64,000 bases of DNA from assembly GCA_017302795.1 (NCBI GenBank), contig JAFLCB010000010.1, positions 98,065 through 162,064 on the forward strand, read 5' to 3'. Source of the stretch: Deltaproteobacteria bacterium. Lineage in GTDB: Bacteria > Bdellovibrionota > Bdellovibrionia > Bdellovibrionales > JAMPXM01. This document shows positions 42,379 through 51,957 of the stretch, in pieces. How positions within the stretch are numbered: the stretch's first letter is position 1; each line of letters opens with the position of its first letter. The notes beneath the pieces were generated by a model. It made no database searches. It saw only the letters and a program-made list of their open reading frames with translations, and was not told the DNA's origin. A program made the translations under genes and the position numbers.

Positions 42379-43481
42379 CAATGCAATCTTCCTACAGCGA
42401 ATTTGATTTCCCATTTGGACTCGGCAGCGACAACCATTCCGGAGTACATCCCAAAATCATGTCGGCGATGCAGGCAGTCAACCTGGGATTCGCCCCAAGC
42501 TATGGAAGCGATCTCGTTTCCGAGCAGGCCAAGAAAATCTTCCGCGAGCATTTTGGTAAACAGACAGATACCTTCTTCTGCTTTAATGGTACAGCCGCCA
42601 ATGTACTGGCGATCGGCGCACTGATCGAACCTTTCGAATCTGTGATTTGCAGCTCTCATGCACACATCGCCGTCGACGAATGCGGAGCACCTGAAAGGAT
42701 TCTCGGCTGTAAGCTTCATGTCCTTCCGGCAACTCCCACAGGAAAAATTACCGCAGATCAAATTGCTTCACTTCTCATTCGGCGAGGGGATCAACACTTT
42801 TCTCAATGCAAAGTCGTGTCGATCACGCAACCCACCGAGGTCGGAACGGTTTATTCAAAAAAAGAGCTCTCTGAAATCTCTTTGGTCTGTCAGAAAAATG
42901 GGCTCTTCTTACACATCGACGGGGCGCGACTGGTCAATGCCGCTATCTCAGCTGGCGTTTCGCTGTCAGACGTTTCGCTTGGTGCAGATGTAGTGTCTTT
43001 TGGTGGAACAAAAAATGGGCTGCTCTTCGGAGAGGCAGTTTTATTTTTGTCCGACCGAGCTCGCCAGAAGGTTTCAAACTTCCCTTACATTAGAAAACAG
43101 CTGATGCAGCTTCCCAGCAAAACCCGCTTCGTATCGGCGCAATTTTGTGAGTTTTTGGGTACCAACCTTTGGCAGGAAATTGCCAGCCACAGTCTCGAAA
43201 TGGCAAATTACCTTCGCCGAGGGCTCGAAGAGGCAAAACACCTCGGCGCCGACATTCAATTCACCCAGGAAACTCAATCTAACGGGGTCTTCGTGATTTT
43301 TTCTCGAGACTTAGAAAAAGCTTTAAAAAAATCTGCTTTTTTCTATATCTGGAACGAAGACACTCGCGAAGCAAGACTTATGACTTCCTGGAACACGAGC
43401 ACGACCGAACTCGATAAGTTTATCGAGATCGCCAAATCGCACCAAGAATCTCGCCGAAAATCACACGGAGGCTTAGATTGA
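42375..43481 (+). CDS. ltaE: Low-specificity L-threonine aldolase family protein
   Basis: A 368-residue PLP enzyme of the beta-eliminating lyase family. Motifs: FGLGSDNHSGVHPKIM at the N-terminus, SSHAHIAVDECGAP, LHIDGARLVNA (PLP-nitrogen Asp) and SFGGTKNGLL with the Schiff-base Lys. It cleaves threonine/allo-threonine to glycine and acetaldehyde, or a related beta-hydroxy amino acid. Start ATG 42375 overlaps the upstream stop; the stop TGA overlaps the TTG start of the AsmA-like gene. Confidence 0.87.
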   Translation: MTMQSSYSEFDFPFGLGSDNHSGVHPKIMSAMQAVNLGFAPSYGSDLVSEQAKKIFREHFGKQTDTFFCFNGTAANVLAIGALIEPFESVICSSHAHIAVDECGAPERILGCKLHVLPATPTGKITADQIASLLIRRGDQHFSQCKVVSITQPTEVGTVYSKKELSEISLVCQKNGLFLHIDGARLVNAAISAGVSLSDVSLGADVVSFGGTKNGLLFGEAVLFLSDRARQKVSNFPYIRKQLMQLPSKTRFVSAQFCEFLGTNLWQEIASHSLEMANYLRRGLEEAKHLGADIQFTQETQSNGVFVIFSRDLEKALKKSAFFYIWNEDTREARLMTSWNTSTTELDKFIEIAKSHQESRRKSHGGLD

Positions 43482-46400
43482 GCAAAAGTAAAAAGTCCGG
43501 CGGCAGCTTTTTGGGTGCGCTTACCTTTTTTCTCTTTTTTCTTTTGCTTCTAATCGGAGCCGCACTTGTCGGCGTCTATACGATTCGCGATCGTCTGCTA
43601 ATTGAGTACATCCGCGAAAAGGGTCCACGACATTTTGGAGTCGAAGTGCTGGCGGTCGATTCGCTTTTAACACGACCAGTAGGCAGCCTCTCGGTCGAAT
43701 TAAAAGGTGTCATTTTTCAGGCGTCGCCGCAGTCGCCGGTCATTCGTGCCCAGCAGGTTTCGATTGGCACTCCGAAAACACTTCTCGGACTCTACCAACT
43801 CCTCCACTCTAGAGAAACTCTGACTCTGAAAATGCAGCTTCTAGGACCGCAAATTCAGGCGACCTCCAAACCAGAAACTGCGCCCTCGCAATTAGATTCA
43901 ACCGCGCCGGGTCCGAAGACTCCTCAATTGCCATTTCCAGTTTCCATCGAAGCAGAAATTAGGGATGGTCAAGTGGATCTCGGGACGGCAGCCAAACCGA
44001 TTAGCATAAAAGGGCTTACCGGGATTCTGCGCTCCGATATATCGCGGACTTCAAAGGCTGACACCTTGGTCGTTCGCTCAACAGGACAACTTGTTTTAAA
44101 GCTTGGCATTGCGGATCGCGCAGATCTGCCAATGCGCGCTGATTGGACGCTTCAAGCAAAACCCACGCTGTCCTCGGGCGACCCAGTCATTCCGATTGAA
44201 ATTTCAAATCTTTCAGTTTCGACCCTTGGAATGACAATTAAAAGCCAAGGGAAAATGGAGTGGCCCAGTCAAGCGATCGACTTTAGTGCGTCTGGCTTTT
44301 CTACGGATTTAAGCGTAATTCCAATTGATAAAGATGAAAGCGAAGCTCTAGGAATTGTTGGCCGACTTAAGGGCCAAGCTGAAATCGCAGTCAAAGTCGT
44401 CGGCTCTTTGAAGAAATCTGTCAAAACGTCCGGACTATTTAAATTAAAGAATGCAACGATCCCTTTTGAACTATCAAGAAAAACGCCAAAACCGTTTATG
44501 ATAAAAGGCCCCGTCGATGCCGATCTCGATATTCCGTTCGCCGTCGAATATAATTTCGAAGGCCAGAGCATTGAAGGAATAGATCTTCAACTTGCGACTT
44601 TCCGAATTGATATGACCAATGCCGAGGTCCGAGCTGATGGAATTCTTAAAAAAAATCCGGCAATCATGATGGGGCTCCATGGCCAACTTACTGCCGCAGG
44701 AAAAACTATTGAAATTAGCTCTGTCGAGTTTCGACTTGCCAATCTGCTTGTCGCAACGAAAGGTCAAGTTTCGATCGATCCAAATCGTGTGTCTAAACTC
44801 GACCTCCGAGTCTCACTTCCTAATCTTCAGGGCTGGCCACAGCTTGTACCCATGCTTGGAACAATCGACCCAGGACCTGTGATAAACGCTGCGCAAATCA
44901 ATCAAGCTAACGGCTCACTGACACTTGCGGCAACCATCGAGCTTCCTATTGCTGATCCCAGCCGATTGAAATCAGACACCAAAGTTGAACTCGACGCGCT
45001 GGATGCCCGTGATATCGTGTTTCCATTTTCCTTTAAAAAAGATATCGACACACCCAATCGTAAACTCGCCGAGGGCACTCTCAGAGCAGCAGTTCAAGCA
45101 TCTGGATCCTTCAGTTCAACTTCGTGGAAAGTTCGAAGAGCCGTGGGCACAGTGGATTTAAAGGACGTAAAAATTGAATGGGGCGAGCTTCTTAACAAAG
45201 CCCGTGGACGCGACCTATTTGCCCGATTTGATTCCGCAGCAGACGGCGCAAAAATAAAAATTGATAAACTTGAGATTAAAACTGATATCAGCTCGCTGTC
45301 GGTCAAAGGAAATCTCTTGTTAGCCGGAACCGAAAAAGCGCCAGAATATAAAATCGACACCACCGTCGATTCTCAGCTCGTCTTATCGCAGCTCTACGAT
45401 CTCGTGCCAGCGCTCCGCTCCGTTCGATCGAAAGTGCCAAGCGGCACTATTTTTAATTCCTATAAAATGTCCGGAGTTTTTAACGGTGACATTGCAAGTT
45501 CACCGCTTGTACTTGAGGGCCGAACTGTTCTAAGGACACCGCAAGTCGTTTACCTAGAAACTAAAATTTCAAAAAATGAAGGCAATGATTCTAAATCGGC
45601 TTCAGGTGAAAAAGAATCGCCTCCCAACTTTGAATATTTAAAGTGGCCTGTAGTTCGAAATTCCAAAATCATCTTTGACGCACAAATTGCTAACCTAAAA
45701 CACAAAACTGGAGAAATGAAAAACGTCTCAACAGTTATGGCTCTCGACAAAGGAAGCCTCACCGGCACCGCAAAGATTGCACAGGCGTTTGAGGGAACTG
45801 TCGAAATCAAGGCCATTCGCGTCCCAGATTTGACCAGTGCGGCCGTCGAAAATATCAGCGCGAGTACCGCAGGAAGCTTTCAACAAGTGAATTTATCAAG
45901 TGCCGGGGAATATTTTGATCCGGAATTCAAGAAACTCGTCGGAGGAGTCTCATCTGGTAATTTTACTTCTACCTTGAAACCGTTTTCATCTGAAAGCATT
46001 TTAGACAATGCCACGGCATCTGGAACAGTGGCTGTAAAAGATGGCTTTCTTTCAAGTTTGAAATTTGACGAACTCGTCAATTCAAAGATCGCCGAAAACC
46101 CGAAGGTAGCTCAACTTCTAGGAGCCAAGCCCAGTTTAAATACTAAAGGAGCAGCGTTTGATATGGTCGCGAAGTACTCCTTTTCGAAAGGGCGCCTAAA
46201 TTTAAAAGACTTTAAAATGGACTCGCCTGAAAAGAACTCTCTCGAGCTAGAAGGTTGGCTGCAAAAAGACTTCCAGACAGAACTAAAAGGCACCGCCTTT
46301 ATTGCGAACACTTCTATCGGTGGAAGCTTCCGCCAGGCAAACAGCGACAAGACAGGGCGTCTCGTTGTTCCAATTAAGATCTCGGGATCGTTGAAAGAAC

Positions 46401-46573
46401 CGAGCCTAGACATCGCCGAAGAAGTCATCGCAGCGATGGTCTCGAAAACTGTCCAGCTGGAAACTACAAAACTAAAAGACAAAGTTAAGACGGAAGCGAC
46501 GAAGGTATTTGAAGAAAAAAAGAATGAAGCCGTCGACAAAATAAAAAACGAACTCAAACGCTTAGGTCTTTAA
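43478..46573 (+). CDS. AsmA-family inner-membrane-anchored envelope protein
   Basis: A 1031-residue protein with one N-terminal transmembrane segment (FLGALTFFLFFLLLLIGAALVGVY) and a very long periplasmic beta-repeat domain, the architecture of AsmA/TamB/YhdP proteins that bridge the envelope and move phospholipids. The C-terminal AsmA-type region (about 830-990, LDNATASGTVAVKDGFLSSLKFDELVNSKIAENP) and a last coiled, Lys/Glu-rich helix (LKDKVKTEATKVFEEKKNEA) are visible. Start is TTG at 43478 with GGAGG 7 bases upstream, overlapping the ltaE stop. Placement in a metabolic operon may be accidental. Confidence 0.78.
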   Translation: MSKSKKSGGSFLGALTFFLFFLLLLIGAALVGVYTIRDRLLIEYIREKGPRHFGVEVLAVDSLLTRPVGSLSVELKGVIFQASPQSPVIRAQQVSIGTPKTLLGLYQLLHSRETLTLKMQLLGPQIQATSKPETAPSQLDSTAPGPKTPQLPFPVSIEAEIRDGQVDLGTAAKPISIKGLTGILRSDISRTSKADTLVVRSTGQLVLKLGIADRADLPMRADWTLQAKPTLSSGDPVIPIEISNLSVSTLGMTIKSQGKMEWPSQAIDFSASGFSTDLSVIPIDKDESEALGIVGRLKGQAEIAVKVVGSLKKSVKTSGLFKLKNATIPFELSRKTPKPFMIKGPVDADLDIPFAVEYNFEGQSIEGIDLQLATFRIDMTNAEVRADGILKKNPAIMMGLHGQLTAAGKTIEISSVEFRLANLLVATKGQVSIDPNRVSKLDLRVSLPNLQGWPQLVPMLGTIDPGPVINAAQINQANGSLTLAATIELPIADPSRLKSDTKVELDALDARDIVFPFSFKKDIDTPNRKLAEGTLRAAVQASGSFSSTSWKVRRAVGTVDLKDVKIEWGELLNKARGRDLFARFDSAADGAKIKIDKLEIKTDISSLSVKGNLLLAGTEKAPEYKIDTTVDSQLVLSQLYDLVPALRSVRSKVPSGTIFNSYKMSGVFNGDIASSPLVLEGRTVLRTPQVVYLETKISKNEGNDSKSASGEKESPPNFEYLKWPVVRNSKIIFDAQIANLKHKTGEMKNVSTVMALDKGSLTGTAKIAQAFEGTVEIKAIRVPDLTSAAVENISASTAGSFQQVNLSSAGEYFDPEFKKLVGGVSSGNFTSTLKPFSSESILDNATASGTVAVKDGFLSSLKFDELVNSKIAENPKVAQLLGAKPSLNTKGAAFDMVAKYSFSKGRLNLKDFKMDSPEKNSLELEGWLQKDFQTELKGTAFIANTSIGGSFRQANSDKTGRLVVPIKISGSLKEPSLDIAEEVIAAMVSKTVQLETTKLKDKVKTEATKVFEEKKNEAVDKIKNELKRLGL

Positions 46574-46587
46574 CCCGATAGGACTAC

Positions 46588-47676
46588 ATGGCACACCATA
46601 AAAACTATCCCCCAATTTCATACTCTGAATATCTAAAAACTGAATCGCTGCTAGATCTTCAATCGCCTCGAAGTCTAACGTTCGGAAACGAAGCGCACGA
46701 TGAAATGCTGTTCATCATTGTCCACCAAACTTATGAGCTTTGGTTTCGCCAAATTCTTCATGAAATCGATTCAGTTTTAGCCGTCTTCCAACAAAAAGTG
46801 GTTCAAGAAGAGGACATGGGTCGAGTCGTAAGTAGACTTACGCGAATTGTGGAAATTCAAAGATTGCTTGTCGATCAAGTGGCGGTTCTAGAAACAATGA
46901 CACCGCTGGATTTCCTCGAATTTCGAGATATGCTCTACCCGGCAAGTGGTTTCCAATCTATTCAATGGCGTTTGATCGAAAACAAACTGGGACTTAAAGC
47001 TACCAACCGACTCAAATACAATGCCCAACCGTATTACGCGCACGCTGCTCCAGCGGATCAAAAGAAACTGCTCGAAAGCGAATCAACGCCGTCGCTGTTT
47101 GATCGGATCGATGCGTGGCTGTCACGGATGCCTTTTCTCGACTCAAAAGATTTCAATTTCGTAGAGCAGTACTCAGCTGCAGTTAAAGAAATGCTCGATC
47201 GAGACGAAGAAAGTATTCGCCGTTTTGCTAAGTCGGATGAAGACCTCAATCGAAACTTGAAAACGGTCGACGATTCGAAACGCGTATTCGAATGCTTGTT
47301 AGTGGAAGAAAAATATAAAACTCTTGTTGAAGCCGGCACATTCCGCCTCCAACATAAATCGATCCAAGCTGCAATTTTTATTCTACTGTATCGCGACCAA
47401 CCGGTTTTTAGCTTGCCGTTTCAAATGCTAACCAAACTTCAAGACATCGATGAATTAATGACAACCTGGCGTTATCGGCATGCACTTATGGCTCACAGAA
47501 TGTTGGGAACAAAAATCGGAACCGGCGGCTCAAGCGGGCACCAATATCTCAAGGCCGCAACAGATCACCACCGCGTTTTTAGCGATCTGTTTAATCTGGC
47601 CACTTTTCTAATTCCACGGTCTCAGCTACCCCATCTTCCAGAATCATTTTCTAGAAAGCTCGGCTTTCACCTCTAA
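46588..47676 (+). CDS. kynA: Tryptophan 2,3-dioxygenase
   Basis: A 362-residue haem enzyme that opens the indole ring of Trp to N-formylkynurenine. Hallmarks: HDEMLFIIVHQTYELWFRQILHEID (substrate and haem pocket), RFREL-like LEFRDMLYPASGFQS, TWRYRHALMAHRMLG with the proximal His, and GTGGSSGHQYL. An AGGA site lies 5 bases before the ATG, and the gene follows the AsmA gene by 14 bp as last member of the + operon. Kynurenine formamidase is encoded convergently ~650 bp away. Confidence 0.93.
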   Translation: MAHHKNYPPISYSEYLKTESLLDLQSPRSLTFGNEAHDEMLFIIVHQTYELWFRQILHEIDSVLAVFQQKVVQEEDMGRVVSRLTRIVEIQRLLVDQVAVLETMTPLDFLEFRDMLYPASGFQSIQWRLIENKLGLKATNRLKYNAQPYYAHAAPADQKKLLESESTPSLFDRIDAWLSRMPFLDSKDFNFVEQYSAAVKEMLDRDEESIRRFAKSDEDLNRNLKTVDDSKRVFECLLVEEKYKTLVEAGTFRLQHKSIQAAIFILLYRDQPVFSLPFQMLTKLQDIDELMTTWRYRHALMAHRMLGTKIGTGGSSGHQYLKAATDHHRVFSDLFNLATFLIPRSQLPHLPESFSRKLGFHL

Positions 47677-48321
47677 AGTTTTCAAAAAGATGCGGTCCAC
47701 TTCCTGATTTGATAGCCATTGGTCCGCATCTTTCTTTCCGATCTTCTTTTCGGCCTCGCGACAAAGATCTTCAAAAACAACATCCGTCGCGGCATGAGCG
47801 AGGCTAGGAAAAGCCCCATCATCAACTTCACCAACGCCGACAATCGATAGCGTCGACCAAAGCTCTTTCATTGCTGACGTGTACCTTTTCTCATTTTCTT
47901 TTCCCTGGAGGTCCGTAGCGCGTCGAATTTCTTTCGTCGAAAGTGGCGATTCCATCTCCAGAAGCTCAAGAATCTCTGAAGCAGACGAGTAGGAGGGGAA
48001 ACGACTGTCACCGAACAACTGACGTCTTCTATTTTCTAGAGCGACCCACATGTGTTGAAAAAAAATTCGAGAAAAAAATGTGGCACGTCCGCGATACCAC
48101 TTAGCGTAGATAACTTGTTTGGATTCTGCAAGTTCACGGCGAAGATGCCAGAGCTCCGCAACTCGATTGTCCGCGTCATCTGACCACTCCCACTTCATCA
48201 CAGACTTGGGGTGGAGAACGCTCCATAACGATTTCGGTAGGTTTTTCCGGGGAATGGGAAAAACTAAAAGCCAGCCGTGGCGTTCGATCGCCTCTATCGA
48301 CCTTTTCAAAAGTCGACTCAC
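47644..48321 (-). CDS. Protein of unknown function, possible winged-helix DNA-binding (AlkZ-related)
   Basis: A 225-residue soluble protein, rich in Trp and Arg (GWLLVFPIPRKNLPKSLW, KWEWSDDADNRVAELWHLRRELAE, YAKWYRGRATFFSRIFF). The central part SSASEILELLEMESPLSTKEIRRATDL reads like a winged-helix segment, and the overall pattern recalls AlkZ-related helix-turn-helix proteins. This resemblance is weak. Its ATG overlaps the kynB TGA (ATGA), so it is co-translated with kynB. Its 3' end overlaps kynA by 33 bp. Confidence 0.65.
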   Translation of the reverse strand: MSRLLKRSIEAIERHGWLLVFPIPRKNLPKSLWSVLHPKSVMKWEWSDDADNRVAELWHLRRELAESKQVIYAKWYRGRATFFSRIFFQHMWVALENRRRQLFGDSRFPSYSSASEILELLEMESPLSTKEIRRATDLQGKENEKRYTSAMKELWSTLSIVGVGEVDDGAFPSLAHAATDVVFEDLCREAEKKIGKKDADQWLSNQEVDRIFLKTLEVKAELSRK

Positions 48322-49040
48322 GCAAGACCTTGTTTATTTTCACATTCGATCCAGGTGAAAGCCGACGGAACTTCCCCTGACGCGTCAACAATCTTGCCGT
48401 CCAACAAAAGAGCTCTTACAAAACCCGCGTCCCCGCCGCCAATTTTCACCGGCTGGGCCAAAAGCGTGAAGAGACCCTCCGGAACTGAATCTAAACAAAG
48501 TCCCTCTAAAACTCCTAGCGACAAACGCCGCACGGCTTGGTGAGATTCAAGTGCCTTTGAGGTTTCAGGATCGATCGATGGGGTGTCGATTCCAATTAGC
48601 CGAACGCCGAGTCTTGCAACCTGCTCGATAAATTCGGAATCAAAACTTGCGAAGTCTGAATTCCAACTTTGCGGATCTGGAAAGGTTCCGGTCCAAACAA
48701 GAAGCCTACCAGGTAGCTCTTTTCCATCCCGCAGGGCCTCCCGAAAGCTTCCATCAAAACAGGCCTCGGTAATACGAGCACCACGGCTGACTTTCGCACG
48801 CACGACTAGCGCGGGCCCGATGTAAATGGATGGATCTCGATGGTCAATTCCTTCGCCGTCAGCGCTATAATGCGAAGCTGCATCCGCATGCGCACCGACG
48901 TGAAGCGTGGTCTGGATCGAACTCAAGGTGAGATGGTGCCCAGCTTCGAAGCTCATGGCAACGACTCGACGAAATGGTACGTCGCCAGGAAAAACTCCTG
49001 TCGATGCAGTCAAGGTTGGACTTAAATCGAAGACCCGCAT
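48318..49040 (-). CDS. kynB: Kynurenine formamidase (cyclase family)
   Basis: A 240-residue metal-dependent cyclase-family protein with the characteristic zinc motif HVGAHADAASHY (H-x-G-x-H-x-D), near residue 47, and GIDTPSIDP plus LFTLLAQPVKIGGGDAG at the C-terminus as in KynB. It hydrolyses N-formylkynurenine from KynA to kynurenine and formate. Its start codon shares a base with the stop of the upstream peroxiredoxin gene (TGATG), and its stop overlaps the next gene, so three genes form one operon convergent with the kynA operon. No kynU or kmo is in the window. Confidence 0.87.
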   Translation of the reverse strand: MRVFDLSPTLTASTGVFPGDVPFRRVVAMSFEAGHHLTLSSIQTTLHVGAHADAASHYSADGEGIDHRDPSIYIGPALVVRAKVSRGARITEACFDGSFREALRDGKELPGRLLVWTGTFPDPQSWNSDFASFDSEFIEQVARLGVRLIGIDTPSIDPETSKALESHQAVRRLSLGVLEGLCLDSVPEGLFTLLAQPVKIGGGDAGFVRALLLDGKIVDASGEVPSAFTWIECENKQGLA

Positions 49041-49693
49041 CAGTCTAGCGTACCTATAAACTCAAGTACCTCTTCAGCATGACCGTCCACTTTCACCTTT
49101 CGCCACTCTTTCAAAATGAGTCCTTCCTCATCAATCACGAATGTAGACCTCTCGATTCCCATGAACTCTCGCCCGTAGAGTTTTTTCAGCTTGATCACAT
49201 CAAACGAGCGACAAAAGCTTTCATCCTCATCGACAAGCAAATCAAATGTGAATCCACACTTTTCTTTAAAGCTCTCATGCGACTTCAAAGAATCCCTCGA
49301 AACTCCAAGCACAACAGTGTTTTTCGCCGCAAATTCACTTTTCAATCGCTTGAAATCTTGGCCTTCAACAGTACAGCCTGGGGTGTTGTCTTTCGGGTAA
49401 AAATAGATAACCACCCGACTTCCTTTAAAATCTTGAAGCGAAATATTTTTTCCGCCCGTCGCTGGCCGAATCATGGTCGTCGCCTTTTCGCCAACAAGGC
49501 TTGTGCCGGCCTCTCGAGCACCGGCAGCAAGTCGTTGAGCGGAAGTTCGTTTAACGGCGGCAGCGCGTTTGACGGTTTTTTTTCGGACAGTGCTACCCTT
49601 TTTGATCGTGGCCCGAGCCTTGGCTTTTTTTACCGATACGGGCTTAAGGGATTTCTTTGCGGCCAATTTGGATTTCTTTTTTAGCTTTGCCAA
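49040..49693 (-). CDS. PrxQ/BCP-type peroxiredoxin with histone-H1-like N-terminal tail
   Basis: A 217-residue protein. Residues ~70-217 are a peroxiredoxin of the bacterioferritin-comigratory type: YFYPKDNTPGCTVEGQDF has the peroxidatic Cys (about 107), and Arg ~182 completes the site. The usual resolving Cys five residues later is Gln; Cys ~146 and ~161 may substitute. The first ~60 residues are Lys/Arg/Ala-rich (LKKKSKLAAKKSLKPVSVKK onward) like histone H1 or mycobacterial HupB tails, so the protein probably binds DNA. Start is TTG at 49693 with GGAGG 9 bases upstream. First gene of the kynB operon. Confidence 0.86.
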   Translation of the reverse strand: MAKLKKKSKLAAKKSLKPVSVKKAKARATIKKGSTVRKKTVKRAAAVKRTSAQRLAAGAREAGTSLVGEKATTMIRPATGGKNISLQDFKGSRVVIYFYPKDNTPGCTVEGQDFKRLKSEFAAKNTVVLGVSRDSLKSHESFKEKCGFTFDLLVDEDESFCRSFDVIKLKKLYGREFMGIERSTFVIDEEGLILKEWRKVKVDGHAEEVLEFIGTLD

Positions 49694-49729
49694 GGTCGAA
49701 AACCTCCATTTTTACTAAGCGTCACTTTT

Positions 49730-50938
49730 ATGCTGCTCCAGCTTGCAGCAGTTCTGGTAGAAGAAAACATGGCTCAAGTGCGAAATTTGTTAAATTTAGA
49801 ACCGCCCAGTCTTTTTCTTGAAGTCGAGTCGGCATTACGAAACGTGCTCGGCACTGCAGACCCAGCTAAACAAGCAGACAGTGTATTGCGACTTTCAAAT
49901 CATTATGTTTCATCGCCTGATGCGCTCTCGCCTTGGCAGAAGGCCTGGGCCATGAATGCGCTTCTCAGCTACTATCACCCGTTGAACCAAAGTCGGGCTT
50001 ACGGCGTCGCTAACCGCGGTGTTCAGCTTGGATTTTTTGAAGGAATCGAAACACTGTATGATTTCGGCGCCGGAACCGGAGCAGGCACTATTGGTATTCT
50101 TGCCGCGTGCCCGGAAATTAGGAAAGTGATCCTCAGCGATCATTCGACCGAGGTGCTGAAGGCGGCAAACTCTCTTTTTTCAAATCTTCGCTCACTCAAA
50201 GACGCTGGAATCAAGTGGGAGGCTCGGACAGAAACGCTCGAGGAAGGCATCGTACCAGTGGCCCCTTCTTCGTCATTGGCTCTTTTTTCTTATGTTCTCA
50301 CTGAAGCAAACGCGATCGATCGCTTTGAGCGTTTTTTGAAACGCGGAAATCAACACTCATTCGAGGCCATCGCGATTTTAGAGCCTTCCACTTCTGCAGA
50401 CGGCCGTCGCCTTCAGCGACTTCGCAGTGTGCTTTTGGAAAATGATTATCACATCTGGGCCCCGTGTACTCATGCCGACAAATGTCCACTTTTGGAAGAG
50501 TCCGATCGCGATTGGTGCCACGATCGCTTTCCACCTTTTTTACCGGTCTGGTGGAAAAATCTTGAGGCAGGGCTGCCCATGAAAAATCAATCGCTCACTG
50601 TCTCGTACCTATTAGCGCGAAAAAAAGCACCTTCTGACAGCAGGAAGTTTGTCCGTGTGACAGGTGATCCTCTGCACGAAAAGACCAAGATACGCCAGCT
50701 AATTTGCCGCGGGCCGCATCGAGAATTCATAAGCTGGTTTCCATCTCGCTTTGAAAAACCAGCAGCAAAAGAACTGAAAGATTTTGATCTTGCACGGGGC
50801 GATCTGTTTCTTGATGACCAAAGATTTTGGAAAGATCAGCGAGGAGCAGAGCGAGGTCATGAGTACAGACTCACAGAAAATGAAGTTTATCAAATACGAG
50901 CTTCACTGGATGAATTGGCAATCAAACCATCGAGGTAA
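49730..50938 (+). CDS. Rsm22-family methyltransferase-like protein
   Basis: About 402 residues (or 389 if it starts at the ATG at 49769). The SAM-binding motif is TLYDFGAGTGAGTIGILAACPE near residue 105. Later come ILEPSTSADGRRLQRLR, a Cys set CTHADKCPLLEESDRDWCHDRFPP and SYLLARK, all typical of the Rsm22/mitochondrial ribosome assembly family, which binds Fe-S or zinc through those Cys. Family members act in small-subunit ribosome assembly. The 3' end overlaps the convergent acyltransferase by 49 bp. Confidence 0.82.
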   Translation: MLLQLAAVLVEENMAQVRNLLNLEPPSLFLEVESALRNVLGTADPAKQADSVLRLSNHYVSSPDALSPWQKAWAMNALLSYYHPLNQSRAYGVANRGVQLGFFEGIETLYDFGAGTGAGTIGILAACPEIRKVILSDHSTEVLKAANSLFSNLRSLKDAGIKWEARTETLEEGIVPVAPSSSLALFSYVLTEANAIDRFERFLKRGNQHSFEAIAILEPSTSADGRRLQRLRSVLLENDYHIWAPCTHADKCPLLEESDRDWCHDRFPPFLPVWWKNLEAGLPMKNQSLTVSYLLARKKAPSDSRKFVRVTGDPLHEKTKIRQLICRGPHREFISWFPSRFEKPAAKELKDFDLARGDLFLDDQRFWKDQRGAERGHEYRLTENEVYQIRASLDELAIKPSR

Positions 50939-51732
50939 GCCAGCATAGAACGCATTTCCAGATGAACCATTGATGCCTGGTTTGCCACTTGCTCTCGCCA
51001 TTCAGCAGAAGTGAAATCTTTCGAAAATCCATTTAAATCCGCCGGGACCTCCGGATAGAAGATTTTTGTGTACATGGAGAATCGCGCCATTGGGGTCGGC
51101 GGCAATGGAACCGTAACTCCTCCATTTTCCTTCAACCGGTTGCCAATAAACTTTTGCACAATTGACGGAAGCGGTAATTCAGAAATTTTTGTCGTCAAAT
51201 TCTCATTCAACGGCACATTAAGCCCCCAACGCTCCGAACCTCGATGCACGCACAAAAGAATCGGGGTGTTCGTTCTCATCGAAATTTCAACAAATCTGTC
51301 GGAACGAAATGGCTGAAGATTCATCGGGTCTCCAAAAAAACAGTTCGACCCTTCAGGGAAAACCACGAGGTCGGCGGTTTCTAGGTCTTCGAAGTGCTGC
51401 ACGAGTTCTTCGAAGTTAAGAGGCCGATCACTTTGCGTGATAAACTTCGCCACATCCTTTAATCCTGGAATCGAATAAAAAAACCGGTCCATGACCGCAA
51501 TCGGACGACGAGATCCACCACCTCGGGCCGCTAGCTGAGCCGTGAGTAAACAAGGTGCCGGGATCCAAGAAAGTGGAGAGGCATGATTGAATGCAACGAT
51601 CAGGCGCGGGTGTTCACTCATCATCTGATCTAAAGGAACATCTGTGTGAAACTCAGTTTTTTTTGCGACTAGTTTCAAAACTGCGTTTGTCAGCGGCTCG
51701 TACTCTGAAAGGCGTCGAAGCTCAGTTTCCAT
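50890..51732 (-). CDS. Glycerolipid acyltransferase-like protein with altered HX4D motif
   Basis: A 280-residue protein similar to PlsC-type acyltransferases: IVAFNHASPLSW holds the catalytic His (about 50) and VVFPEGSN is motif III. In active enzymes the His is followed at +5 by Asp (HX4D); here that residue is Ser, so catalysis would be impaired or different. No transmembrane segment is obvious, so it is probably a peripheral membrane protein. Acyl substrate unknown. Confidence 0.7.
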   Translation of the reverse strand: METELRRLSEYEPLTNAVLKLVAKKTEFHTDVPLDQMMSEHPRLIVAFNHASPLSWIPAPCLLTAQLAARGGGSRRPIAVMDRFFYSIPGLKDVAKFITQSDRPLNFEELVQHFEDLETADLVVFPEGSNCFFGDPMNLQPFRSDRFVEISMRTNTPILLCVHRGSERWGLNVPLNENLTTKISELPLPSIVQKFIGNRLKENGGVTVPLPPTPMARFSMYTKIFYPEVPADLNGFSKDFTSAEWREQVANQASMVHLEMRSMLAYLDGLIANSSSEARI

Positions 51733-51957
51733 GGTTCACGTCTACTTCGCTCCACGCCCTAGGTCGAGGCAGGCCTTGACGAAGCCCCTTGTGCCGCGTC
51801 AACTGTTACAAATGTCCGCAAAGCCCCGTACGAGCCTCGAAATTTTACTTCCCTACCTGCCTAGCTTTACAGGCCTTGTGTTTGTTTTCGCAGCATATAC
51901 CGCGGCCGTGTTCGGCACTTCCGCTTCAGGTGTCCTCACCAAACTTCCTGCAGGAAA

